From Harmonia axyridis (Eukaryota > Arthropoda > Insecta > Coleoptera > Coccinellidae), in assembly GCF_914767665.1 (NCBI RefSeq), contig NC_059504.1:41447720-41511719 (forward strand): DNA of 64,000 nucleotides. The letters are read 5' to 3'. The position numbers and the translations under genes are program-made. The stretch's first letter is position 1. Every line of letters starts with the position of its first letter. Below are positions 10,285 to 19,797 of the stretch, piece by piece. The notes under the pieces were generated by a model. That model saw nothing but the letters and a program-made list of their open reading frames with translations. It was not told where the DNA came from and made no database searches.

Positions 10285-13200
10285 TGATCTGTTCACGTAG
10301 ATCACGAAAAATTTTATATGAGGGGTCTGCGACGAATAGTTTAGGAGATATAACGATTTTTAGAGAGAGATTGAATTTTTACGGTTTTTTCCAAAAATTT
10401 CGACTTCAAATTTCTCCTTAACTATGGGGACTACGGAAAATCGGTAAGCAGAGTTGGTATTGGCAGTTCATGATTATTCGAATTCCACTCACGAATGATA
10501 ATAGTTGAGTCGAAGAATTTTCTCGAATTTTTCTTACCCCGGACCTTAAAAAATTGTAAAAAATTAAAAGTTCCTCCTTGGTAATAATATACCTCTTTTT
10601 CTATTGATCTGGTCACGTAGATCACGAAAGTTTTTATTTGAGGGGTCTGCGACGAATAGTTTAGGAGATATAACGATTTTTATAGAGAGATTGAATTTTC
10701 TCGAATTTTCATTACCCCGGACCTTAAAAAATTGTAAAAAATCGAAAGTTCCTTCTTGGTGATAATATACCTCTTTTTCTATTGATCTGTTTACGTAGAT
10801 CACGAAAGTTTTTATATGAGGGGTCTGCGACGAATAGTTCAGGAGATATAACGATTTTTATAGAGAGATTGAATTTTTACGGTTTTTTCCAAAAATTTCG
10901 ACTTCAAATTTCTCCTTAACTATGGGGACTACAGATAATCGGTAAGCAGAGTTGGTATTGGCAGTGCATGATCATTCAAATTCCACTCACGAATGACAAT
11001 ATTTGAGTCGAAGAATTTTCTCGAATTTTCTCGAATTTTCCTTACCCCGGACCTTAAAAAATTGTAAAAAATTAAAAGTTCCTTCTTGGTAATAATATAC
11101 CTCTTTTTCTATTGATCTGGTCACGTAGATCACGAAAGTTTTTATTTGAGGGGTCTGCGACGAATAGTTTAGGAGATATAACGATTTTTATAGAGAGATT
11201 GAATTTTCTCGAATTTTCCTTACCCCGGACCTTAAAAAATTGTAAAAAATTAAAAGTTCTTTCTTGGTAATAATATACCTCTTTTTCTATTGATCTGGTC
11301 ACGTAGATCACGAAAGCTTTTATTTGAGGGGTCTGCGACGAATAGTTTAGGAGATATAACGTTTTTTATAGAGAGATTGAATTTTCACGAATTTTCCTTA
11401 CCCCGGACCTTGAAAAATTGTAAAAAATTAAAAGTTCTCTCTTGGTAATAATATACCTCTTTTTCTATTGATCTGTTCACGTAGATCACGAAAGTTTTTA
11501 TATGAGGGGTCTGCGACGAATAGTTTGAGAGATATAACGATTTTTGTAGAGAGATTGAATTTTCTCGAATTTTCCTTACCCCGGACCTTAAAAAATTGTA
11601 AAAAATCAAAAGTTCCTTCTTGGTGATAATATATCCCTTTTTCTATTGACCTGTTCACGTAGATCACGAAAGTTTTTATATGAGGGGTCTGCGACGAATA
11701 GTTTAGGAGATATAACGATTTTTATAGAGAGATTGAATTTTTACGGTTTTTTCCAAAAATTTCGACATCAAATTTCTACTTAACTATGGGGACTACGGCA
11801 AATCAGTAAGCAGAGTTGGTATTGGCAGTTCATGATTATTCGAATCCCACTCACGAATGATAATATTTGAGTCGAAGAATTTTCTCGAATTTTCTCGAAT
11901 TTCCCTTACCCCGGACCTTAAAAAATTGTAAAGAATTAAAAGTTCCTTCTTGGTAATAATATACCTCTTTTTCTGTTGATCTGGTCACGTAGATCACGAA
12001 AGTTTTTATATGAGGGGTCTGCGACGAATAGTTCAGGAGATATAACGATTTTTATAGAGAGATCGAATCTTTACGGTTTTTTCCAAAAATTTCGACTTCA
12101 AATTTCTCCTAAACTATGGGGACTACGGAAAATCGGTAAGCAGAGTTGGTATTGGCAGTTCATGATTATTCGAATTCCACTCACGAATGATAATATTTGA
12201 GTCGAAGAATTTTCTCGAATTTTCTCGAATTTTTCTTACCCCGGACCTTAAAAAATTGTAAAAAATTGAACGTTCCTTCTTGGTAATTTTATACCTCTTT
12301 TTCTATTGATCTGGTCACGTAGATCACGAAAGTTTTCATTTGAGGGGTCTGCGACGAATAGTTTAGGAGATATAACGATTTTTGTAGAGAGATTGAATTT
12401 TCTCGAATTTTTCTTACCCCGGACCTTAAAAAATTGTAAAAAATTAAAAGTTCCTTCTTGGTGATAATATACCCCTTTTTCTATTGATCTGTTCACGTAG
12501 ATCACGAAAAATTTTATATGAGGGGTCTGCGACGAATAGTTTAGGAGATATAACGATTTTTATAGAGAGATTGAATTTTTACGGTTTTTTCCAAAAATTT
12601 CGACTTCAAATTTCTCCTAAACTATGGGGACTACGGAAAATCGGTAAGCAGAGTTTGTATTGGCAGTTCATGATTATTCGAATTCCACTCACGAATGATA
12701 ATATTTTAGTCGAAGAATTTTCTCGAATTTTTCTTACCCCGGACCTTAAAAAATTGTAAAAAATTAAAAGTTCCTCCTTGGTAATAATATACCTCTTTTT
12801 CTATTGATCTGGTCACGTAGATCACGAAAGTTTTTATCTGAGGGGTCTGCGACGAATAGTTTAGGAGATATAACGATTTTTGTAGAGAGATTGAATTTTC
12901 TCGAATTTTCCTTACCCTGGACCTTGAAAAATTGTAAAAAATTAAAAGTTCTTTCTTGGTAATAATATACCTTTTTTTTCTATTGATCTGTTCACGTAGA
13001 TCACGAAAGTTTTTATTTGAGGGGTCTGCGACGGATAGTTTAGGAGATATAACGATTTTTGTAGAGAGATTGAATTTTTGCGGTTTTTTCCAAAAATTTC
13101 GACTTCAAATTTCTTCTAAACTATGGGGACTACGGAAAATCGGTAAGCAGAGTTGGTATTGGCAGTTCATGGTTATTCGAATCCCACTCTCGCCTGACAA

Positions 13201-14380
13201 TATTTGAGTCGAAAAATTTTCTCGAATTTTCTCGAATTTTCCTTACCCCGGACCTTAAAAAATTGTAAAAAATTAAAAGTTCCTTCTTGGTAATAATATA
13301 CCTCTTTTTCTATTGATCTGTTCACGTAGATCACGAAAGTTTTTATTTGAGGGGTCTGCGACGATTAGTTTAGGAGATATAACGATTTTTGTAGAGAGAT
13401 TGAATTTTTGCGGTTTTTTCCAAAAATTTCGACTTCAAATTTCTTCTAAACTATGGGGACTACGGAAAATCGGTAAGCAGAGTTGGTATTGGCAGTTCAT
13501 GGTTATTCGAATCCCACTCTCGCCTGACAATATTTGAGTCGAAAAATTTTCTCGAATTTTCTCGAATTTTCCTTACCCCGGACCTTAAAAAATTGTAAAA
13601 AATTGAAAGTTCCTTCTTGGTGATAATATACCTCTTTTTCTATTGATCTGTTCACGTAGATCACGAAAAATTTTATATGAGGGGTCTGCGACGAATAGTT
13701 TAGGAGATATAACGATTTTCATAGAGAGATTGAATTTTTACGGTTTTTTCCAAAAATTTCGAATTCAAATTTCTCCTAAACTATGGGGACTACGAAAAAT
13801 CGGTGAGCAGAGTTGGTATTGGCAGTTCATGGTTATTCGAATCCCACTCTCGCCTGACAATATTTGAGTCGAAAAATTTTCTCGAATTTTCTCGAATTTT
13901 CCTTACCCCGGACCTTAAAAAATTGTAAAAAATTAAAAGTTCCTTCTTGGTAATAATATACCTCTTTTTCTATTGATCTGTTCACGTAGATCACGAAAGT
14001 TTTTATTTGAGGGGTCTGCGACGATTAGTTTAGGAGATATAACGATTTTTATAGAGAGATTGAATTTTCTCGAATTTTCCTTACCCCGGACCTTAAAAAA
14101 TTGTAAAAAATTGAAAGTTCTTTCTTTGTAATAATATACCTCTTTTTCTATTGATCTGTTCACGTAGATCACTAAAGTTTTTATATGAGGGGTCTGCGAC
14201 GATTAGTTTAGGAGATATAACGATTTTTATAGAGAGATTGAATTTTCTCGAATTTTCCTTACCCCGGACCTTAAAAAATTGTAAAAAATTGAAAGTTCTT
14301 TCTTTGTAATAATATACCTCTTTTTCTATTGATCTGTTCACGTAGATCACGAAAGTATTTATTTGAGGGGTCTGCGACGA

Positions 14381-14383
<3 letters not shown>

Positions 14384-14415
<32 letters not shown>
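14384..14415. repeat. (GATA)n tail of element A
   Basis: About eight GATA repeats join satellite GCGACGAATAG to the 3' UTR of element A. The first ATAG could belong to either target or tail, so the exact boundary is ambiguous by at least 4 bp. Confidence 0.92.
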
Positions 14416-14417
<2 letters not shown>

Positions 14418-14479
14418 TTATTGATGCTCTTTTACAAAAATTCATTGTATTGCACACGTCACAGGATTCGATAAAAAGT

Positions 14480-15016
14480 ACAACTTCGAAATGATATAAA
14501 TCATTTCTCATCATTGTCAGAATATAAAAATAATAGAGATAACTTAATATAGTTATACAATTCTTAAATGATACAAAGTATCATTGTCAAAATATAAAGG
14601 CATTACTCAATAAAGTAATAACTTCGAAATTGTATAGAGCATTTCTCATCAATGTCAGAATATAAAAATGGTTGGAATAACTCAATAAAGTTATACAATT
14701 CTTAAATGATACAGAGTATCATTGTCAAAATATAAAATATAAATGCATTACTCAATAAAGTAATACGACTATGAATGATATAGAATACCATTCCTCATTA
14801 CAAACATTACAACACAAAGAATAAATTAATTTAAAAGAGATTAAAATTGGAATAACTCAATAAAGTTATACAATTCTTAAATGATACATAGTATCATTGT
14901 CAAAATATAAAAGCATTACTCAATAAAGTAATACGACTATGAATGATATAAAATACCATTCCTCCTTACAAACATTACAACACAAAGAATAAATTAATTT
15001 AAAAGAGATTAAAATT
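14480..15016 (-). repeat. Hairpin-rich tandem repeats in the 3' UTR of element A
   Basis: The 3' UTR is built of degenerate tandem copies. The last two are clearest: 14674-14848 (175 bp) and 14849-15016 (168 bp), abutting exactly; 14535-14673 is a more diverged copy and 14480-14534 a partial one. Two hairpins alternate. Type 1 is ATAACT/AGTTAT or ATTACT/AGTAAT around a mostly CAATAA loop, at 14539-14556, 14602-14619, 14677-14694, 14747-14764, 14852-14869 and 14915-14932. Type 2 has AATGATAC/GATACATT-like arms (AATGATAC with GTATCATT), at 14567-14585, 14705-14723 and 14880-14898, with variants at 14488-14507, 14626-14645, 14773-14793 and 14941-14961. Such structures may serve RT recognition of the template RNA; that role is inference. 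Confidence 0.88.
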
Positions 15017-17734
15017 CAAACTACTGGACAGGAACTCTTGGACACTCCAGAACGCATGCTGCCGCAAAAATTCACCAACAGTTTGCTTATACTTTTGGAG
15101 ACTGAGCCTTTTCACCTCTTCAGGTATCTTATTAAAAAGTTTATGTGAAATGAAATTAGGTCCATTCTTGGATTTTTCTAATCGCATATACTTAGATTTA
15201 ATGTTGTTTCTATATCGTGTGTAATAATCATGGGTATCACCAAACTTCGGAAGATCCCTGTTATTATTATATGCATAAACAAGACATTCATAAATATAGA
15301 TAGAGGGAAATGTCAGGATTTTAAGTTTTTTGAAGGCGTCTACGCAATCATCCCTGTAGTTTAATCCAGCAACTATTCTAACTGCTCTTCTTTGTAATCT
15401 GAAAATACCCTCCCTACTAGAACAGTTACCCCAGATCAGTACACAGTATCTCAGATGTGACTCGACCAGACTATGATAAGCAACCTTGATAACATCCTTT
15501 GACACAATGTTGGCCAAGTTACGAAGCAGGAAGGTATTTTTTATTATTTTGGATGCTATTTCATTGGCATGGGAGATCCAGGTGAGACTTGGATCTAGGT
15601 AAACTCCCAGAAACCTGACCGATTCACTGGTAGTATGATTTGAAATCCCTCTCAAATTGAACAACATAGTTTCTGTCTTTTCTGCATTGCAAACTAGCAT
15701 ATTTGATACGAACCATTCCTTGGCTCTCAGCTCTGCCACTCTCGCAAGCTGTTCAACCCCATGCAGTTCTCGATGCCCCACTGTAATTCCAGAGTCATCA
15801 GCCCACAGTAGGTGTTCATACATAGCCATGAAGTAGGAGAAATCATTCATAAAAATTATGAATAATAGGGGTCCTAATATGGAACCTTGTGGTACCCCAA
15901 GACTTAACAGACTCTCTGCAGACCATGTACCATTGCAAAAGACCTTCTGCTTCCTGTCTGTGAAATATGATATAATTAGTCTAAGACTAATCTCATCGAA
16001 CCCATACTTTGCCAGCTTGTCTAGAAGAGCCTGCGGGGAAACACAGTCGAAAGCTCGACTCAGATCTAAAAATATTGATAGTGAAAGCAAGCCCTTCTCA
16101 AAACAGTCAAGCGTATATTCAACAAAACGTAATATAGCATCACATGTTCTCGATTTCTTTCTAAATCCGAATTGATTTTTGTATAAGAGATTTTCACTCT
16201 CAAAATGGTTCATTACCTGATTATGGATTATTTTCTCGAAGACTTTTGAGAAAATTGGGAGTAGCGAAATCGGTCGATAGTTTTTTTTGTCATTCTTATC
16301 ACCTTTTTTGTGTATAGGGATTACTTTTGCCACCTTCAAACAATCTGGAAAAACTCCCTCCTCAATGCAACGGTTCACCATTCTAGTGAGGGGCCTCACT
16401 AAATGATTTATATTCCTTTTCAGGAGTGATATTGATAAACCGTAGTAGTCCCTCGATTTACTACCCTTTAGGGAACATATTGCATCTCTTACATTATTGA
16501 AAGACACTTCCTGAAATCGAAAACCATTTTTATATTGATAGTTTGTATCTGTAAAATTCTTAGGTTCAGTAATTCCCGTTTTTGGCAAATTATCTACAAG
16601 TTCATGGGGTAAGGAAATAAAATAAGAATTAAAATCCTGGGAGCTTATAGGGATAGATGGAATTGCCTCAGGATGTCTCTTCCTGTTTATTATTTTCCAC
16701 ATGTTTTTGCCAGGATTATTTGATTTCAATATGAAATTATCATTTGCTGACATTCGAGCCATGCGCAAAGCTTTTCTCACTTTCTCCCTCATCGCTACCA
16801 TGTTACCAGAGAACCATTTTACCCCGGAGTCGCTTGTTCTGGTTTTAATATCAACCTCTGGAAAAGATTCGAGGAAAATTTCTATGAACCGATTGTGAAA
16901 AGCGTCAAAACAATCATTGGGTGACAATGAATCATCATATATAAAAGACCAATCTTGTTCGCTCAATATATTGTGCATCATACAAAAGCCTACCTGAGTT
17001 AAGGGTCTGTATCTGTTTTTGGTAATATAGTTAGTCAGTGCTGAGGGTCTTGGGATATTAATGCACTGTGCCTTGTGATCAGAAAACTCTACTGTCAAAA
17101 TTTTGGGAAAAAAACTGCTCGATCCCGAATACCTTACAAAAATGTTATCAATGCAGTTTTTGTTCCTCGTTGGCTCATATATTGTTTGCTTCAAACCGTA
17201 CGATTGAAAGACCTCCAACAGTACTTCTGCGTTCCTGTCCAGTACATTATTGCTATTTATATTAAAACACACATTAAAATCACCTGCAATAGCAAGATCA
17301 TCATTAATATTTACAAAATTCAAAACATTTTCAATTATATTCATAAAATTATTAAAATTACCTACAGGTGAACGATAAACTGATATCAGGGTTAACCCCT
17401 GTTTCTTTATAGCAGCTACTTCACAATCAACTTCTACTGATAACTCCACTATTTTTCCTAGGACTTCGTATTCATGGTTTCTACTTAAAATCATCGTACC
17501 TCCACGTTTATTTCTTGTTCTTGAGAAATTGGAAGCTACGTGCCAACCACTTGAGCAGTATGTGTCTGCAACCCCCAATGGCAGCCAGTGCTCTGTCACA
17601 CAGATCGCATCACACATATTATTTTCCATGAGAAACAGGTCCCATTCATTTACCTTATGGGGACTCAGTCCCTGAATATTCAAATGTAACACTTGGAAGG
17701 TGTGTGTATCATCTTTAGTTTTATTGTTGGTCAT
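14999..17734 (-). CDS. ORF2 polyprotein: APE endonuclease plus reverse transcriptase (non-LTR retrotransposon)
   Basis: The 911-residue ORF starts at a true ATG (17734) and stops at TAA (14999-15001). Residues ~14-225 form an exonuclease/endonuclease/phosphatase domain: N19 in HLNIQG, E48 in VTEHW, Y120 in SVYRSP, D152 and N154 in GDFN, D196 in IDNIF, and S218-D219-H220. Residues ~465-720 form the RT: catalytic D557 in FLDLSRAFD, GVPQGSILGP at 613-622, and W-A-D-D at 644-647 holding the other two catalytic aspartates. The C-terminal region resembles Jockey/CR1-group ORF2, with QRRAVRIVAG near 781-790 and Y-Y-T-R-Y-R near 837-842. It would nick target DNA and copy element RNA by target-primed reverse transcription. 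The reading frame is intact. W at the position usually F or Y in the ADD motif is unusual, and the linker at ~300-360 looks short. Confidence 0.96.
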   Translation of the reverse strand: MTNNKTKDDTHTFQVLHLNIQGLSPHKVNEWDLFLMENNMCDAICVTEHWLPLGVADTYCSSGWHVASNFSRTRNKRGGTMILSRNHEYEVLGKIVELSVEVDCEVAAIKKQGLTLISVYRSPVGNFNNFMNIIENVLNFVNINDDLAIAGDFNVCFNINSNNVLDRNAEVLLEVFQSYGLKQTIYEPTRNKNCIDNIFVRYSGSSSFFPKILTVEFSDHKAQCINIPRPSALTNYITKNRYRPLTQVGFCMMHNILSEQDWSFIYDDSLSPNDCFDAFHNRFIEIFLESFPEVDIKTRTSDSGVKWFSGNMVAMREKVRKALRMARMSANDNFILKSNNPGKNMWKIINRKRHPEAIPSIPISSQDFNSYFISLPHELVDNLPKTGITEPKNFTDTNYQYKNGFRFQEVSFNNVRDAICSLKGSKSRDYYGLSISLLKRNINHLVRPLTRMVNRCIEEGVFPDCLKVAKVIPIHKKGDKNDKKNYRPISLLPIFSKVFEKIIHNQVMNHFESENLLYKNQFGFRKKSRTCDAILRFVEYTLDCFEKGLLSLSIFLDLSRAFDCVSPQALLDKLAKYGFDEISLRLIISYFTDRKQKVFCNGTWSAESLLSLGVPQGSILGPLLFIIFMNDFSYFMAMYEHLLWADDSGITVGHRELHGVEQLARVAELRAKEWFVSNMLVCNAEKTETMLFNLRGISNHTTSESVRFLGVYLDPSLTWISHANEIASKIIKNTFLLRNLANIVSKDVIKVAYHSLVESHLRYCVLIWGNCSSREGIFRLQRRAVRIVAGLNYRDDCVDAFKKLKILTFPSIYIYECLVYAYNNNRDLPKFGDTHDYYTRYRNNIKSKYMRLEKSKNGPNFISHKLFNKIPEEVKRLSLQKYKQTVGEFLRQHAFWSVQEFLSSSLNFNLF

Positions 17735-17895
17735 GTTTGTTCCTTTCGTGTGGTTTTCCTGTGGAAAAACATCGACACATAAGCATCACTCGGCCAGATA
17801 TCACATGATTTGGCTTTTTCTAGATTTTCTGCATTAATGGAGACTTTATAGGAATGATAGTATTCAGGATGTTTAGATTGCAACTGGGTAATAAT
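17731..17895 (-). pseudogene. 3' end of element A ORF1 (gag-like), 5'-truncated
   Basis: In the frame ending at TGA (17733-17731), the minus strand stays open for ~50 codons until satellite begins near 17896. The peptide contains Y-H-S-Y-K-V-S-I, D-I-W-P-S and F-F-H-R-K, which resemble the basic C-terminal end of ORF1 proteins in Jockey/CR1-group LINEs. The stop overlaps the ORF2 start in ATGA, an arrangement typical of coupled translation of the two ORFs. The N-terminal part, any zinc knuckles and the 5' UTR promoter are lost by 5' truncation. It is an inferred fragment, and no start codon is expected. Confidence 0.75.
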
Positions 17896-17896
17896 A

Positions 17897-18761
17897 ATAG
17901 TTTGAGAGATATAACGATTTTTGTAGAGAGATTGAATTTTCTCGAATTTTCCTTACCCCAGACCTTAAAAAATTGTAAAAAATTAAAAGTTCCTTCTTGG
18001 TGATAATATATATCTTTTTCTATTGATCTGTTCACGTAGATCACGAAAGTTTTTATATGAGGGGACTGCGACGAATAGTTCAGGAGATATAACGATTTTT
18101 ATAGAGAGATTGAATTTTTACGGTTTTTCCCAAAAATTTCGACTTCAAATTTCTCCTAAACTATGGGGACTACGGAAAATCGGTAAGCAGAGTTGGTATT
18201 GGCAGTTCATGATTATTCGAATTCCACTCACGAATGACAATATTTGAGTCGAAGAATTTTCTCGAATTTTCTCGAATTTCCCTTACCCCGACTTTAAAAA
18301 ATTGTAAAGAATTAAAAGTTCCTTCTTGGTAATAATATACCTCTTTTTCTATTGATCTGGTCACGTAGATCACGAAAGTTTTTATTTGAGGGGTCTGCGA
18401 CGAATAGTTTAGGAGATATAACGATTTTTATAGAGAGATTGAATTTTCTCGAATTTTCCTTACCCCGGACCTTAAAAAATTGTAAAAAATTAAAAGTTCC
18501 TTTTGGTAATAATATACCTCTTTTTCTATTGATCTGTTCACGTAGATCACGAAAGTTTTTATATGAGGGGTCTGCGACGAATAGTTTAGGAGATATAACG
18601 ATTTTTATAGAGAGATTGAATTTTCTCGAATTTTCCTTACCCCGGACCTTAAAAAATTGTTAAAAATTAAAAGTTCTTTCTTGGTAATAATATACCTCTT
18701 TTTCTATTGATCTGTTCACGTAGATCACGAAAGTTTTTATTTGAGGGGGCTGCGACGAATG
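17897..18761. repeat. Satellite segment between element A and copy B2
   Basis: The first units continue the interrupted satellite to the right of element A and parallel about 5465-6230, with the same AATAGTTTGAGAG, ACCCCAGACC and GATAATATATATC variants. The right end, with TTGTTAAAAATT and GAGGGGGCTGCG, matches the left flank of copy B1 at about 1790-1894. The segment therefore joins two array neighbourhoods that are separate elsewhere in the window. Confidence 0.9.
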
Positions 18762-19797
18762 GATAGATAGATAGATAGATAGATAGATATATATTCATCT
18801 CAAGTATTTACAGATGCTGTCAAAATAAATGTATATAATAAATATAAATACATGTTCACACGTTACAAATTTCTCAGTACGATATAATCAACGGCAAAAT
18901 ACACAATTTTTCATAGGAATGACTAGAATTTATGGGACAGAAACTCATCCATCGAGTAGAATACATTTTCTTTAAGCAAGCTCTTTATTTTTTTCTTGAA
19001 GGCATTATAATGTAGTGATGTCCGGTAGTTTGTTATAGAGTTTTAGGCTGTTATATATGTGCATGTTTCTCGTTTTCTCCAGTCTATGTAAAGAAGGTAC
19101 ATATTTGTCCTTGAAACGCGTGTTGTGACCGTGAACGCTCAAGTGTTTCTGGAACCTGTTTCCGCTCCCATGCACATATAAGAGGCACTCCATGATGTAA
19201 CAGCACGGAACAGTAAGTATACCATATTTTTAAAAAAATGTTCTACAGCTTGTCATCCGACCTTCCCCTGCTACTATTCTGATAGCCTTTTTCTGTTTCA
19301 GGAATATCCTTCCCGCTTCCGAGGACGCCCCCCATAGGTCATCCGTCCGTGGAATTGAGCATGGTACACAATCAGGGCTTCTTTTTCTGTGAGAAAGTTC
19401 TTTATATTTCTAATTGCGAAGAGTGCTGCCGAAAGTTTACCAGACAATTCGTTCACATGCTGATCCCAACCTAGGTTTCCGCTGATTGATAATCCAAGAA
19501 GGGATATACTATCTTTGTTCCATCGTTTGGTTGTAATTACGAGCTCCTTCGTTTTATCAGCATTCACACTCATAATGTTGTTTATGAACCAACCAACAGC
19601 ATCATCTATGAACTTTTTAGATTTCGCCTGAAGTAAACCTTCCACTTTATCTCTATTTAGAAAGGAGACATCATCCGCAAAGAGCACTACGTCATCCACC
19701 ACAACATTATGCACCAAGTCATCGATGTGAAGGGCAAATAAAATTGGTCCAAGCACCGATCCCTGGGAAACTCCTTGGGTGACTCTGCATTTTGAAG
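18762..19797 (-). mobile_element. Non-LTR retrotransposon fragment, family B, copy B2
   Basis: This is the most complete family B copy with no internal duplication: GATA tail (18762-18788, longer than in B1), 3' UTR, RT ORF C-terminus (stop at about 18923-18925) and RT domain to the 5' junction at about 19797. It keeps the in-frame GTCATCGATG form, unlike B0/B1. At the 5' junction it reads TTTGAAGAAAGTTTAGG where the other copies read TTTGAAGATAGTTTAGG. Confidence 0.93.
18923..19797 (-). pseudogene. Broken reverse transcriptase ORF of copy B2
   Basis: From the 5' junction the RT reads through QGVSQGSVLGP, L-F-A-D-D and N-A-D-K-T until the frame is lost at the G-run near 19329-19334. The rest of the RT C-terminus continues in other frames (a stop in the T-run near 19230-19237, then H-G-H-N-T-R and N-S-L-K-L-Y, then a shift near 19005). 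These lesions are shared with B1, so they predate the copying of the block. The open frame runs on into adjacent satellite at its 5' end, a chance fusion using a GTG codon. Confidence 0.87.

Larger units (their letters stand above)
3200..14380. repeat. Satellite array segment, mixed S, L and C units
   Basis: This 11.2-kb stretch is satellite only. 3200-4740 repeats 140-1700 with one S unit fewer. 4740-7480 mixes S and 320/330-bp L units. 7553-10200 contains two 1366-bp HOR copies with the first C units, which have a GGTTATTT variant. 10.4-14.38 kb alternates L and S units. Units at about 1510-1640, 4390-4500 and 5430-5590 carry the rare pair AATAGTTTGAGAG and ACCCCAGACC, also found flanking element A. 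No host gene, promoter or RNA gene is visible. Confidence 0.95.
14381..17896 (-). mobile_element. Element A: near-complete 3' part of a non-LTR retrotransposon with (GATA)n tail
   Basis: An APE-type LINE lies in minus orientation. From 5' (right) to 3' (left) it has the last ~50 codons of ORF1, a complete 911-codon ORF2 overlapping ORF1 by ATGA, a roughly 580-bp 3' UTR of degenerate tandem hairpin repeats, and a (GATA)n tail (14384-14415). Satellite flanks it: GCGACGAATAG on the left and AATAGTTTGAGAG on the right, so AATAG is a probable 5-bp target-site duplication, partly masked by the tail. ORF organisation and motifs suggest the Jockey/CR1 group; the exact clade is not resolved. The 5' truncation within ORF1 makes it non-autonomous. 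Confidence 0.95.

Noticed and set aside
140..14380. Telomeric TTAGG repeats (TTTAGG occurs in every unit)
   Set aside because: The motif occurs once per unit and never in tandem.
15858..17371. Plus-strand ORFs at 15858-16175, 16701-16898, 17068-17265 and 17075-17371
   Set aside because: They lie antisense within the intact ORF2 of element A and have no recognisable features.
14381..17896. Element A as an LTR retrotransposon or virus-derived insertion
   Set aside because: There are no LTRs, protease, RNase H, integrase or envelope; the APE endonuclease, simple-repeat tail and short target duplication identify a LINE.
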